From positions 868,001 through 932,000 of the forward strand of contig JAWKVT010000001.1 in assembly GCA_041397865.1 (NCBI GenBank): 64,000 nt of DNA. Reading direction: 5' to 3'. The notes below the pieces were generated by a model. The model searched no databases. It had not been told where the DNA came from and saw only the letters and a list, made by a program, of their open reading frames with translations. A program made the position numbers and the translations under genes. Positions 45,430 to 54,511 of this stretch are shown one piece after another. The first letter of the stretch is position 1; every line of letters starts with the position of its first letter. The stretch comes from TMED27 sp041397865 (GTDB taxonomy: Bacteria; Pseudomonadota; Alphaproteobacteria; Micavibrionales; Micavibrionaceae).

Positions 45430-46971
45430 CTACACGATAGGGGTATGCTCATGCGTTTTTTGTACGGCGTGTTTCTGCTCTAAATGTTCAGAACCGTGTG
45501 TCCGGGAAATGTCCAAATTCGAAGATCCATCCGGTTTTGTTTTTAAACTCTCAAGATATTCCGGCATCTCGGAATGCTCATAATCGCTGCTCATAATACG
45601 CACAACAGCCTGTTTATACTCATCCAAAGTCAGGTTCCCCCGGCGAACCTCATTGGCCATCAATTCAACGGCAAGATCTTTAAGCGCCGCATCATTATCC
45701 GCCAGCATTTTATCCGCATAGTTCAGGATTTTCTCGATATTCTCCGGCGTCGCCGTAAAGCTTTCTAAAAGCCCCGGCACAGAAGCCGGGTCTTCATTCG
45801 GCTGTAAATCGCGTGGCGCAATAACAATACGCCTGCCCGGATCAGACCCGGCAGCCTTCATGGCGTCCATATCGGCCATATATTTGTTAACATGATCCAG
45901 GCCGCCCTGCGTAAAACCATGCACAGAATTTCCAAACACACGCTGAAGCGTTTCACTGTCTGTTGGCATTTCTTTACTCATTAAATCGGCAACCGTTCCA
46001 AAAGCGCCCGATGATTTCAAAAATTCCGCAACAGGTGTTTTGGATTCCGGTTTGACCTCAATTTTGACCAGCGTAACGTTCGGCGCGTCGGGGTCGTCCT
46101 GATCTGTCAAAGTCCGGTTCGCCACGTCTAGACCAAACATCGCACCATCAAAAAATGCTATTTTCTCTCCATCAACCTCCATGATATGGGGTTTATAAGC
46201 CAGACTGTTCGCCGTCGCCGCCATAGCCACCTCCCAGAGATAGGGGTCGCCATGACTTACAAATTGATTTCCAAGCGCGGAATCAAAGAAATCTTCTTTC
46301 CTGAGCGTGAAAAAATCCACCTTCCCTTCCGTCATATTATACGCAGGAATACTGATAGAACCCCTGAGATCGCTCAGCTGCGTATCTTCGCCCAAAACCT
46401 CTTTATACAATGCCTCCAGCTTCGCTGAATCATACATATAATCCTTCGCCCAAGTGTCTTTTATAATCTTGTCAGGAATGCTAAACAGCGCAGAAGTATA
46501 AGCATCAAGCCCAACAGCAAAAATATTAAAACCATCGCATAAAGAAGAAACTATTTTATTATCCTGGTCACACTTAAGCGAAAGAGGCGACGATTCTGCT
46601 CTGGTTTCAATTGTCTGACCGACAACCATTTTTGCTAAACGGTTTTCAATATGCGGAAAGACACCCGGCGTTTTATCGACAAAAAGCTTTAGCCCTTCCT
46701 TCATCGTATAACGCGGCTTGTTATAATCCGGGCTATCGGGATCATTGCTTTTACGAACATTCATGCCTGCAACCAGAAATCCGGCAACGGAAGCACCTTC
46801 CATATGCTGCGCCACATCCGTTATGGGACGGCCCGTAAGCTCCTCAACACGCGCAAGAACGGCCAGCGGCACGATACCCATCATCGCCCCGCCCGGCGCA
46901 TATAGGCTTATAATTTCAGGATCTTCTCCCGGAACGGGCAAATTTACCCATTTTTCTGCGGCTTCCGCCAT
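45430..46971 (-). CDS. Patatin-like phospholipase family protein (divergent)
   Basis: 513 residues. IISLYAPGGAMMGIVPLAVLARVEELTGRPI matches the patatin oxyanion block (usually GGGxRG). EGASVAG holds the nucleophile elbow with Ser61, where the usual GxSxG is GASVA. FFDGAMFGLDVAN carries the catalytic-type Asp275 (DG[GA]). The C-terminal 200 residues are helical and unassigned. The family hydrolyses lipid acyl chains. The altered elbow makes activity uncertain. No signal peptide is seen. A CtrA-type box lies 42 bases upstream of the start. Confidence 0.7.
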   Translation of the reverse strand: MAEAAEKWVNLPVPGEDPEIISLYAPGGAMMGIVPLAVLARVEELTGRPITDVAQHMEGASVAGFLVAGMNVRKSNDPDSPDYNKPRYTMKEGLKLFVDKTPGVFPHIENRLAKMVVGQTIETRAESSPLSLKCDQDNKIVSSLCDGFNIFAVGLDAYTSALFSIPDKIIKDTWAKDYMYDSAKLEALYKEVLGEDTQLSDLRGSISIPAYNMTEGKVDFFTLRKEDFFDSALGNQFVSHGDPYLWEVAMAATANSLAYKPHIMEVDGEKIAFFDGAMFGLDVANRTLTDQDDPDAPNVTLVKIEVKPESKTPVAEFLKSSGAFGTVADLMSKEMPTDSETLQRVFGNSVHGFTQGGLDHVNKYMADMDAMKAAGSDPGRRIVIAPRDLQPNEDPASVPGLLESFTATPENIEKILNYADKMLADNDAALKDLAVELMANEVRRGNLTLDEYKQAVVRIMSSDYEHSEMPEYLESLKTKPDGSSNLDISRTHGSEHLEQKHAVQKTHEHTPIV

Positions 46972-47012
46972 GTGTTCACCCTCAGCTTTTTTACAAGCTT
47001 AGGATAAAGCGA

Positions 47013-47027
47013 TTAACATTATGTTAA
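47013..47027. promoter_or_regulatory. CtrA-type box upstream of the patatin-like gene
   Basis: TTAA-CATTATG-TTAA, an exact TTAA-N7-TTAA match. It is 42 bases before the ATG at 46971, where CtrA would overlap the promoter. The gap to the next gene (47054) holds only this motif. Confidence 0.6.
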
Positions 47028-47053
47028 TATTCTATGTGCCGTTCTCAAATGTT

Positions 47054-47743
47054 TTAAGAAAACAAGGCCTTTAAACACTCATCTTCTCCCTCAAGCTGCT
47101 CTTGCAGCCATGCCATATCGGCAGGGCTCAAAGCATCGCCGGGATGAACGCGCCCGCGCAATGTCTTCAAAATTTTCGAAAATGAAAAAAAGCGTGGCGG
47201 CGCAAAAGGAATATCCAAAAACCGGCAAAGATCACGAATAACGGCTTCCCGGTCATTTTGCAAAGCCTCATAAGAAATAAAATGAATATCACTAAAATAA
47301 GCAAACCAGTTCTCAAGATGGTCGCTATAACGGCTGGCAAACAGGATTTGCGGCGCCTGATCGCACGCTTCGCGAAAACCGCCCTTAACAATGCCATAGC
47401 GCAAATAATGCTGATAAACGGCGACCGCCCGCTCCACCGGATCACGCAGGAGGCAAAACAGCTTTACCCTCCCGCCCAGAAGTTCCTTGATCCGCTCGGG
47501 CGCACGCGGATGATCGAACGTCGTCGTACTCAGCTCCATAAACAGCGACGCCTCTTCACGGTCCGTAAAATGGCTTTTATAAAAACCCGCCCCCCGGTGA
47601 ATATGCCGGTCGAAAAAGAAAACCTCCTCAACGTCGGGCAAAATCACATCGCTCCGGCGCTTGAAATAAGCGCGCAAAACCGCTGTCCCGCAAGCCTGCG
47701 GACCGATAGATAACGCAAACGGTTTTGAAAAAAGATCACTCAT
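47054..47743 (-). CDS. Sulfotransferase-like protein
   Basis: 229 residues from MSDLFSKPF at 47743. The frame starts five codons earlier. LSIGPQACGTAVLRAYFKRR stands at the PAPS 5'-phosphosulfate loop. FCLLRDPVERAVAVYQHYLRYG is the 3'-phosphate block typical of heparan-type sulfotransferases. ERIKELLGGRVKLFCLLRDPVERA is strongly family-like. Such enzymes transfer sulfate from PAPS to sugars or other acceptors. The acceptor is unknown. It lies just upstream of the patatin-like gene on the same strand but has its own upstream region. Confidence 0.75.
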   Translation of the reverse strand: MSDLFSKPFALSIGPQACGTAVLRAYFKRRSDVILPDVEEVFFFDRHIHRGAGFYKSHFTDREEASLFMELSTTTFDHPRAPERIKELLGGRVKLFCLLRDPVERAVAVYQHYLRYGIVKGGFREACDQAPQILFASRYSDHLENWFAYFSDIHFISYEALQNDREAVIRDLCRFLDIPFAPPRFFSFSKILKTLRGRVHPGDALSPADMAWLQEQLEGEDECLKALFS

Positions 47744-47829
47744 TAAAAGCCCCCGCACTAAGTTTCATTCTATCACAAAAATGAAGAAATCACTTGCACC
47801 ATTGCGTGCAGAGGGATAAGCATGCGGGC

Positions 47830-49224
47830 ATGTCTGATGCGCCACAATCATCCGCCGCTTCAAAATATGCCCATAAAGGTGATCTCATAAACGGCCCGGT
47901 GCGCGGTCACTTAATCCGCATGACCATTCCCATGATCTGGGGGCTTTTTGCTGTTATTTTTGTGCAGCTTATCGACGTTTATTTTATCTCCCTGCTCGGC
48001 GACACCACCATTTTGGCCGGGATCAGCTTCACCTTCCCCGTCACCATGGCCATCAGCCATCTTGTTTTCGGCTTTAACATCGCGCTGGCTTCGGTCGTCG
48101 CGCGCCTTATCGGCGAAAAGCGCCATGAAGATGTACGGCGCATTGTCCTGCACGGCATTATGATGGGTTTTGGCGCGACAGCCGTGATCTGCACGCTCAC
48201 ATATATCCTGCTAAAACCTTTATTCTTCGCCATGGGCGCGGATGAGGCAACATTCCCCGTCATCACCGACTACATGCCGCTATGGCTCGTGGCCTGCTCT
48301 GTGCTGGCTTTTCCAACAAAATCGAATTCCGCCATTCGCTCCGCCGGAGACACCTTTACCCCCGCCATGGTGATGAGCTTCATCGCGCTGATAAATTTAA
48401 TCCTCGACCCGCTGCTGATTTTCGGCCTTCTCGGCTTTCCGGCCATGGGCGTCAAAGGCGCAGCGCTCGCCACATTAATCGCATTTTCTTGCGGCGCTAT
48501 AGCCGCGCTTTATATTGTTATCATCCGCAAAAAAATGATGGCTGTTGACGGTCTGCACCTCGACAAATTCAAAGATTCTGCGCGGCGGCTTCTGGTCATC
48601 GCCATCCCAGCCGGTATCGCCAATGTTATCATGCCGCTATCCTCAGCCATAATCACAGCCCTGCTCGCCGCCTACGGCGCGCAGGCCGTAGCGGCTTTCG
48701 GCATCGTCAGCCGCATTGAAGCCCTTGCGCTTTTGGTCGTGATCGCGCTGGCCACCAGCATGGCCCCGATTATCGGCCAAAACTGGGGCGCAAAAAAATT
48801 CGACCGCGTTCATGAAACAATCAATCTGGCCATCGGCTTTAACCTGATCTGGTCGGCCATCGTCGCCTTTATACTCGCCGTGGCCGCTCGTCCGATTGCG
48901 GAAAGCTTCTCCGGCGATCCGCTGGTTATCCACTATACGGTGCTGTTTTTCTGGATTGTGCCTGTTACATACGGTGTCGGCAATATCGTGTTCGGCTGGT
49001 CATCGGCTTTTAACGCCATGGGCATGCCGAAAAAAGCCTTTACCATGATCGCTGTGAGGGCTTTGCTCATGAATATTCCCGCAGCGTTGATCGGCTCGAT
49101 GCTCTATGGCGTCATCGGGATCATCGCCTCCATTGCGTTGGTAAACATCATATCGGGTATTATGTTTCATACTCTCAGCCAGCGCGACTGCCGCCAAAAA
49201 GAGTGCGGCTTACAGGAGGCTTAA
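47830..49224 (+). CDS. MATE family efflux transporter
   Basis: 464 residues from ATG at 47830. Twelve membrane helices are arranged as two six-helix repeats, beginning LIRMTIPMIWGLFAVIFVQLIDVYFISLLGDTTILAGISFTFPV. The MATE-like repeat is seen again at LLVIAIPAGIANVIMPLSSAIITALLAAYGAQAVAAFGIVSRIEAL. Such pumps export drugs or metabolites in exchange for Na+ or H+. The substrate is unknown. The stop is 3 bases from the convergent AsmA-like gene. Confidence 0.9.
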   Translation: MSDAPQSSAASKYAHKGDLINGPVRGHLIRMTIPMIWGLFAVIFVQLIDVYFISLLGDTTILAGISFTFPVTMAISHLVFGFNIALASVVARLIGEKRHEDVRRIVLHGIMMGFGATAVICTLTYILLKPLFFAMGADEATFPVITDYMPLWLVACSVLAFPTKSNSAIRSAGDTFTPAMVMSFIALINLILDPLLIFGLLGFPAMGVKGAALATLIAFSCGAIAALYIVIIRKKMMAVDGLHLDKFKDSARRLLVIAIPAGIANVIMPLSSAIITALLAAYGAQAVAAFGIVSRIEALALLVVIALATSMAPIIGQNWGAKKFDRVHETINLAIGFNLIWSAIVAFILAVAARPIAESFSGDPLVIHYTVLFFWIVPVTYGVGNIVFGWSSAFNAMGMPKKAFTMIAVRALLMNIPAALIGSMLYGVIGIIASIALVNIISGIMFHTLSQRDCRQKECGLQEA

Positions 49225-49227
49225 CGG

Positions 49228-49992
49228 CTATTCGAATAGGCTTTTCAGCCCCTCGCCGATTTTATCGACCTCATCTTGCACCTGCGATTTAATCTGATCG
49301 AACTGCCCCATGCCCATATCTTTCAGCACATCACCCGATAGCCCCTGATAATACCCGGCATCCCCGGCGGCGCGGCTGAACGTCTTAAGCAACGGTGCCA
49401 TAATCTGCGCCACCGCTTCACGCGCCAGAACGCCGTTTTCCTTCACCCCGACATTTTTAAGCGTAATCGGCGCGATTTCTATCGGTTTCATATCCTGATC
49501 GGAAACCAGCGTTACCGAAGGATGGATCACCGTATTGCCCAGTGTAAAGTTACGCAGAATAACCTTCATCACCTCATCGGCGGCCTCGCGGGCTTCCGAA
49601 CCCTTAATGCCGTTTCGCAGCGCGTGAAGATTGGTCCCGCCCGGCTTGACCTCAAGAAACACATCCGTCCCGCTGACCTGAACATCTTCAAAATCAATCA
49701 GCTTTTCCGCCACGGATTTCAGCCCCACGCGCGCACTTTCAATCGTCAGCGCATGCGGTTTCGAAAATCCCGGCGGATTACCGATCTTGATATTATGAAC
49801 GTCAACCCGTTTTTCCGGCAGGGAAATCACCATCGCGCCGATACTCACGCGCACCCCCAAAGCATCCGAAGCAATGCGCTCCGCCATGGGTTTGGCAAGC
49901 TGGTTCATATGCGTCAAAACATAAACGCCCCCGCCAAACATCAACGCAAAAGCCAGCGTTGTAACCGTAAGAATTGATTTCGATCCGACCAT
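49228..49992 (-). CDS. AsmA-like (DUF748-type) envelope protein
   Basis: 254 residues from ATG at 49992, preceded by AAGGGG. A signal-anchor helix (SILTVTTLAFALMFGGGVYVL) leads into an AsmA-type start: ALGVRVSIGAMVISLPEKRVDVHNIKIGNPPGFSKPHALTIESARVGL. The rest is periplasmic, ending in an amphipathic helix (QFDQIKSQVQDEVDKIGEGLKSLF). AsmA-like proteins act in outer-membrane lipid homeostasis. This one is much shorter than AsmA itself. Confidence 0.75.
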   Translation of the reverse strand: MVGSKSILTVTTLAFALMFGGGVYVLTHMNQLAKPMAERIASDALGVRVSIGAMVISLPEKRVDVHNIKIGNPPGFSKPHALTIESARVGLKSVAEKLIDFEDVQVSGTDVFLEVKPGGTNLHALRNGIKGSEAREAADEVMKVILRNFTLGNTVIHPSVTLVSDQDMKPIEIAPITLKNVGVKENGVLAREAVAQIMAPLLKTFSRAAGDAGYYQGLSGDVLKDMGMGQFDQIKSQVQDEVDKIGEGLKSLFE

Positions 49993-50081
49993 GTTCTTAA
50001 TCCCCTTAAATTTATAAACCCCCTTCCTTGTTGTATGCTTTTTTATGCACTTTGTCCAAATCCTTGTGCTATAACCCGCCC

Positions 50082-50276
50082 ATGACACAGGACAAGAACC
50101 GTATTGAGGAAACCCTCGCCCATCAGGAACAGCAAATCAATGATTTAAGCGATATGCTTATTGCGCAAGGCCGCGATATCGAAAAACTGCAAAAACAACT
50201 CCAGAAATTAGAAGGCAAACTGGAACAAGTCACCGAAAGCGATCAACCTGCAAACCAGAAACCACCGCATTATTAA
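50082..50276 (+). CDS. slyX: SlyX family protein
   Basis: 64 residues, mostly one coiled coil: RIEETLAHQEQQINDLSDMLIAQGRDIEKLQKQLQKLEGKL, ending in PPHY. Size, heptad pattern and the PPHY end are typical of SlyX. The role is unknown. Its stop overlaps the stop of the convergent GIY-YIG gene by 4 bases. Confidence 0.88.
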   Translation: MTQDKNRIEETLAHQEQQINDLSDMLIAQGRDIEKLQKQLQKLEGKLEQVTESDQPANQKPPHY

Positions 50277-50515
50277 ATGCTGCAAAGTTTGAGTTTCTCC
50301 GTCCGGCTGAGTTTCTTAATCACACCCTCACGCCGCGAGGCCGCGCTGCGGTCAGCGCATTCCTCCTGATACACAACTTTAAACGGTCCGCGCCCGCGCG
50401 TATATTTTGCCCCTACCCCGTTTTCATGCGCGGCCACCCGCGCCGGAAGGTCGTTGGTAATGCCGGTATAAAAACTGCCGTCACCACATTTCAAAATATA
50501 AACGACCCAATCCAT
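50273..50515 (-). CDS. GIY-YIG nuclease domain protein
   Basis: 80 residues from ATG at 50515 (MDWVVYILKCGDGSFYTGITNDL). The frame continues upstream but overlaps the divergent flavoprotein. VVYILKC...FYTGIT forms the GIY-YIG strand pair (here VYI-YTG), RVAAHENGVGAKYTRGRGPFKVVYQEE the middle, and an Arg/Lys-rich helix ends it. It is a single-domain member of the UPF0213/YhbQ type. The biological substrate is unknown. Confidence 0.88.
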   Translation of the reverse strand: MDWVVYILKCGDGSFYTGITNDLPARVAAHENGVGAKYTRGRGPFKVVYQEECADRSAASRREGVIKKLSRTEKLKLCSI

Positions 50516-50537
50516 AAAGTATGATACAACCCAAGCC

Positions 50538-51719
50538 ATGAACCAGCAATATGATGCCATCATAATCGGTGCGGGCGCTGCCGGATTAATGTGCGCGATT
50601 GAAGCAGGCAAACGCGGGCGTAAAGTCTGGTTGATTGACCACGCCAAAAAAACGGCTGAAAAAATTCGCATTTCCGGTGGCGGGCGCTGCAACTTCACCA
50701 ATCTTCATACGCGGCCTGAAACCTTTCTTTCAAGCAATCCGCATTTTTGTAAATCTGCGCTCAAACAATATACGCAAAACGACTTTATCGCGCTTGTTGA
50801 AAAACATGGCATTGCCTATCACGAAAAAAAACTGGGGCAGCTTTTTTGCGATGAGTCGGCGCAGCAAATTATCGACATGCTGCTCAAAGAATGTGACGAC
50901 GCGGGCGTAAAGTATGAAAATGAAACTGCCGTGGAAAAAGTGGCGGCTGCACAAGAGGGTTATAAAATTTATACCAATCGCGGCGTTAAAACCTGCCGGT
51001 CTCTTGTCATTGCTACAGGTGGATTGTCGATTCCCAAAATCGGTGCAAGCAAGTTCGGATACGATATCGCCCGGCAATTCGGCCTGAATGTTTTGGAAAC
51101 CGCGCCTGCTCTTGTTCCTTTGACCTTTCAAGCCGCGCTGCTGGAACGCTGTAAAGCCCTCAGCGGCCTTTCGGTTGAAGCCGCAGTGTCATGCGGAAAA
51201 ACCTCCTTCGCAGAAGGCTTGCTCTTCACCCATCGGGGCTTAAGCGGCCCGTCAATTTTGCAAATTTCATCTTACTGGCGTGAAGGTGAGGCGATTACTA
51301 TCGACCTCGCACCAACCCGTGATATTTTCAAAATGTTAAAGGGCCACAAGCAGCACACGCCCAAACAAGATGTACAAACCGTGCTATCGGGCGCTTTGCC
51401 CGCAAGGCTGGCCGAAAGCATCTGCCAAGCCGAAAACATAACCGGGCGCATTGCCGATCTGCCGGATAAAAAACTTGAAGCCCTTGGCCGCGCTGTTAAT
51501 GCGTGGCGGGTAGTGCCCTCAGGCACGGAAGGCTACCGCACCGCCGAGGTCACGCTGCGCGGCGTAGATACAAACGAACTTTCCTCCAAAACCATGGAGG
51601 CCAAAAACCGGCCCGGCCTGTATTTCATCGGCGAAGTTGTGGATGTTACCGGGCATCTGGGCGGTTTCAATTTCCAATGGGCATGGTCTTCGGGCTATGT
51701 TGCCGGACAAAATGTTTAA
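50538..51719 (+). CDS. FAD-dependent oxidoreductase, HI0933/YhiN family
   Basis: 393 residues. The FAD-binding GxGxxG is IIIGAGAAGLMCAIEAGKRG. The family block KIRISGGGRCNFTN follows, then GQLFCDESAQQIIDML, VIATGGLSIPKIGASKFGYDIARQFG and the C-terminal GLYFIGEVVDVTGHLGGFNFQWAWSSGYVAG. This layout marks the HI0933/YhiN/BaiN flavoproteins. The substrate is not known for most members. The ArsC-like gene follows after 14 bases, so they are probably co-transcribed. Confidence 0.93.
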   Translation: MNQQYDAIIIGAGAAGLMCAIEAGKRGRKVWLIDHAKKTAEKIRISGGGRCNFTNLHTRPETFLSSNPHFCKSALKQYTQNDFIALVEKHGIAYHEKKLGQLFCDESAQQIIDMLLKECDDAGVKYENETAVEKVAAAQEGYKIYTNRGVKTCRSLVIATGGLSIPKIGASKFGYDIARQFGLNVLETAPALVPLTFQAALLERCKALSGLSVEAAVSCGKTSFAEGLLFTHRGLSGPSILQISSYWREGEAITIDLAPTRDIFKMLKGHKQHTPKQDVQTVLSGALPARLAESICQAENITGRIADLPDKKLEALGRAVNAWRVVPSGTEGYRTAEVTLRGVDTNELSSKTMEAKNRPGLYFIGEVVDVTGHLGGFNFQWAWSSGYVAGQNV

Positions 51720-51733
51720 GGAACCCAAAAAAG

Positions 51734-52087
51734 ATGAGCATGACCAAAATCTACGGTATCAAAAATTGTGACACCATGAAGAAAGCGTTTAAATGGCTGG
51801 AGGAAAACAACGTCACTTACGAATTTCACGATTACAAAAAACAAGGTATAGACGAAGAGGTGCTGCGGGCTGCTATTCATGAGCATGGCTGGGAAAATGC
51901 TATCAACCGCCGCGGCCCGTCATGGCACAAGCTTCCCGATGCGGTGAAAGATACGATGGATGAAGAAACCGCTATCGCTGCTGCCAATGAAAACTCCTCG
52001 ATCGTCAAACGCCCGCTCTTAACCCATAACGGCAAAACTTATCTGGGTTTTAAAGATGAGATTTACAAAACCGTTTTCAAAAAATAA
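51734..52087 (+). CDS. ArsC/Spx-type reductase (YffB-like)
   Basis: 117 residues. MTKIYGIKNCDTMKKAFKWLEENNVTYEFHDYKKQG is the thioredoxin-fold start with a single Cys. NRRGPSWHKLP and SIVKRPLLTHNGKTYLGFKDEIY complete the family. It lacks the Cys triad of arsenate reductases that use thioredoxin. This is the YffB/Spx-like group, likely glutathione-dependent. It follows the flavoprotein closely. Confidence 0.88.
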   Translation: MSMTKIYGIKNCDTMKKAFKWLEENNVTYEFHDYKKQGIDEEVLRAAIHEHGWENAINRRGPSWHKLPDAVKDTMDEETAIAAANENSSIVKRPLLTHNGKTYLGFKDEIYKTVFKK

Positions 52088-52217
52088 TGCCCGGCGCTTC
52101 TCCAAGCCTTAAAACCCGGCGCATTATTGCAATTTTACCGGCTTGGTATACACTGTAGCAGTGGTTTTTTCACTGTAGGAATTTCCCTTGCTTGCCTGTT
52201 TCTCAAAATGCCGCGGA

Positions 52218-52877
52218 ATGTTAAACGCCTCCGCGCTACGCTCTTTTCTAACAACACAGCTCAGCGGCATTGCGCTGCTCACCCTGCTGCCCTTCATCAT
52301 TATGGGATTGATTTTTGATCCGTGGAACGGCGATATCATCGAAAGCATGACTGCGGGTACGCCCTATATCTACCACCCGTTTGTTGCCGCCATCCTTGTT
52401 GTTTTAACGCTTGCCGTTACAATCGTGACAAAAAAGACAACCTTTATAACCTGCGTCTTGTCCTCCGGTCTTTTGCTGGGTATGGCGCTAAAACAGCATG
52501 AAATGCTCTTCACCGAGGGACCGGACTGGAGAACCTTCTATACGCTTTACGCTTTTACAGCGCTTCTGAGTTTTCCGGTTATTGCCCGGCGTCCGACCGT
52601 ATCGTCATGGCTTTTCCGTACAGTGCTGGTCTTGCTGCTGCTCGACATGATCGTAACCGTTTTCACCCCGTCATACGCGGTGCTTTCACCTTTATTCATG
52701 GCCTATTTCCCCTCCCATGTCAGCATCATTATCTGTATTTTGCTGATCGCATTGCTGCGAATGATCCGCAAACTTCACACCGAAAACGCCCCGACCCGCA
52801 AACAATTGCGCGAACTCGCCGTTGCCGACCCGCAAGCCAGAAAAAAACTGCGCATCCAAACGCTGTCCTTATGGTAG
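52218..52877 (+). CDS. Unknown membrane protein
   Basis: 219 residues from ATG at 52218. The frame opens at TTG 52188. It has six or so hydrophobic helices (SGIALLTLLPFIIMGLIF, FVAAILVVLTLAVTIVT, FRTVLVLLLLDMIVTVF, SIIICILLIALLRMI) and ends in a basic cytoplasmic tail (RKLHTENAPTRKQLREL). No family was recognised. The stop is 3 bases before the next ATG, so the two genes form a pair. Confidence 0.65.
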   Translation: MLNASALRSFLTTQLSGIALLTLLPFIIMGLIFDPWNGDIIESMTAGTPYIYHPFVAAILVVLTLAVTIVTKKTTFITCVLSSGLLLGMALKQHEMLFTEGPDWRTFYTLYAFTALLSFPVIARRPTVSSWLFRTVLVLLLLDMIVTVFTPSYAVLSPLFMAYFPSHVSIIICILLIALLRMIRKLHTENAPTRKQLRELAVADPQARKKLRIQTLSLW

Positions 52878-52880
52878 CCG

Positions 52881-54302
52881 ATGGTTTTCATCTTTCTTGT
52901 TTTCACGCTGGGCTATCAGCTTTTGCAGGAACGCTACGTCAACCGGCCGCTTATCGCCCATTTAAATGCGCTGGGTACCGACGAGTACCCGGTCGAAATT
53001 TACGAAGGCGGCGACGCGGTAAAAAACCCGCAGCAAGGCCCGCCTCCACAAACCGTCGAGCAAGCGTCCAAAGCCGCCGTCAGCCGCCTTTCCAGCGCAC
53101 AAGCCAAAGCGATAAAACGCCAGATAGATCTGCGGATAAAAAACGCCGGAGACGATAAGGACGCCGCCTACAAGGCCGTAAAGAGCAGCATGCCCAAACG
53201 CTTTCCGGGCACGAAAACAAAAGACTGCCCGGCTCTGGACGTTGATTGTTACGGCGCAAATATCGCCAAAAATACGATTAACAGCGCCTATCTTTCGGCC
53301 AAAAAAAGCATGCTTGCCGACCTGAAGCTAAAGTTAAACAGGGTCGAAGGTGCGGGGAAGGAAAAGGCCTCGCAAATCAAAGCGGTCATAGACGATACAT
53401 TTAAAAATTTTGAAACCCAGACAAACCGCCGCATTACAAATGTCGCCACCGGTATGCGCTATATCAACTGGGCGGCGCTGATTTACGGTATTATCATCTT
53501 GTTTAAATCTCTGATGATCGTTTTTGCCCGTGTTTTTTATGCCCGGGCTTCCACCGCACCCGCACAAAAATGTGCAGAAGCAGAAGAAGAGCTTTCAGCG
53601 CCGCCGGAAACTCCAGCCAAAAACGGCCCCGGCAAAATGACCCGCGCCCGACATAAATACACGCTCACCCGTGATGACGGACACCAGCGCTACTATATAA
53701 ACTTCCGCTCCTGCGGCAATAACGTGATCGACCGCCGCCGCATCCCGCAGCCTTTTGCCCTGATCTTCCGGCGCATGGTCGCAAAAAACTATGTCATGTG
53801 CCAGATTGACCTCAACGCCGACGACAGCGTTTCAGGCTGCGATATCATCGTCGATCCGCCTGCCGAAATCGTCATCTGGGATTTAAACGAACAGGATGAA
53901 ATCCTCATTGATATGCGCGCTCTAATCGGATTTTCGGAAACCTGCCGCCTCGGACGGATTATCTCGCTCAGCCTCGGTTCCCTGATTTTCGGCAAGGCGG
54001 TTTATTATTCGGTTAAAGGCCCGGGACGCATTTTCGTACGCACCGCCTCCGCCCCCATCGCGGGAGGGGATAAAGACATTAACAATGTCATGCAGGCCTC
54101 CAGCCTGATCGCATGGCAACGCGACACGACATTTAACGTCATAAGCTCTTTAACCCGCAGCGACACATTTTTCAGCGGATATTCTATCCGGAAATTCGGA
54201 CGGCAAACGCATCTGGTGATTTATGACACCAGCCAGCGCCGCCGCGTCAGCGCGGGTCAGGGCATTTTCAAAATGGCCCGCGCCTTCCTCGTACCTTTTT
54301 AA
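52881..54302 (+). CDS. Unknown two-helix membrane protein with a possible AIM24-like C-domain
   Basis: 473 residues. An N-terminal helix (VFIFLVFTLGYQLL) is followed by an Ala/Lys-rich periplasmic helical region (about 50-200), a second helix (AALIYGIIILFKSLMIVFARVF), and a cytoplasmic domain of about 240 residues. The segment SVKGPGRIFVRTASAPIAGG followed by LIAWQRDTTFNVI loosely recalls the AIM24 beta fold, but this is a weak resemblance. It is paired with the upstream membrane gene. The first 111-bp direct repeat starts 18 bases after the stop. Confidence 0.65.
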   Translation: MVFIFLVFTLGYQLLQERYVNRPLIAHLNALGTDEYPVEIYEGGDAVKNPQQGPPPQTVEQASKAAVSRLSSAQAKAIKRQIDLRIKNAGDDKDAAYKAVKSSMPKRFPGTKTKDCPALDVDCYGANIAKNTINSAYLSAKKSMLADLKLKLNRVEGAGKEKASQIKAVIDDTFKNFETQTNRRITNVATGMRYINWAALIYGIIILFKSLMIVFARVFYARASTAPAQKCAEAEEELSAPPETPAKNGPGKMTRARHKYTLTRDDGHQRYYINFRSCGNNVIDRRRIPQPFALIFRRMVAKNYVMCQIDLNADDSVSGCDIIVDPPAEIVIWDLNEQDEILIDMRALIGFSETCRLGRIISLSLGSLIFGKAVYYSVKGPGRIFVRTASAPIAGGDKDINNVMQASSLIAWQRDTTFNVISSLTRSDTFFSGYSIRKFGRQTHLVIYDTSQRRRVSAGQGIFKMARAFLVPF

Positions 54303-54319
54303 ATGCGGAAAATCATAAA

Positions 54320-54430
54320 AAAAAATGGCGGTGCCGGAGGGATTTCTTTGGTGCGGGCCTAAAGGCCCTTCCAAAGTGGCAAATGCTAAATTCGTTCTAC
54401 GCGTTGCTTGAACTCATTAAGCGTATTGTC
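54320..54430. repeat. 111-bp direct repeat, left copy
   Basis: Identical to 57459-57569. It begins AAAAAATGGCGGTGCCGGAG, which on the minus strand reads as a tRNA 3' end (AATCCCTCCGGCACCGCCA) followed by T-run. It contains a hairpin, CTTTGG-tgc-GGGCC-taaa-GGCCC-tt-CCAAAG (54346-54376). Just beyond it, AGCGTATTG / CAATACGCT (54420-54446) forms another stem. Confidence 0.92.
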
Positions 54431-54511
54431 AAACCCTCAATACGCTATAAACGTATACACACTTTCCAAGCGTGCGTCTTCAGCCACTCGCCCACGCCGC
54501 GCAGATTTCGC

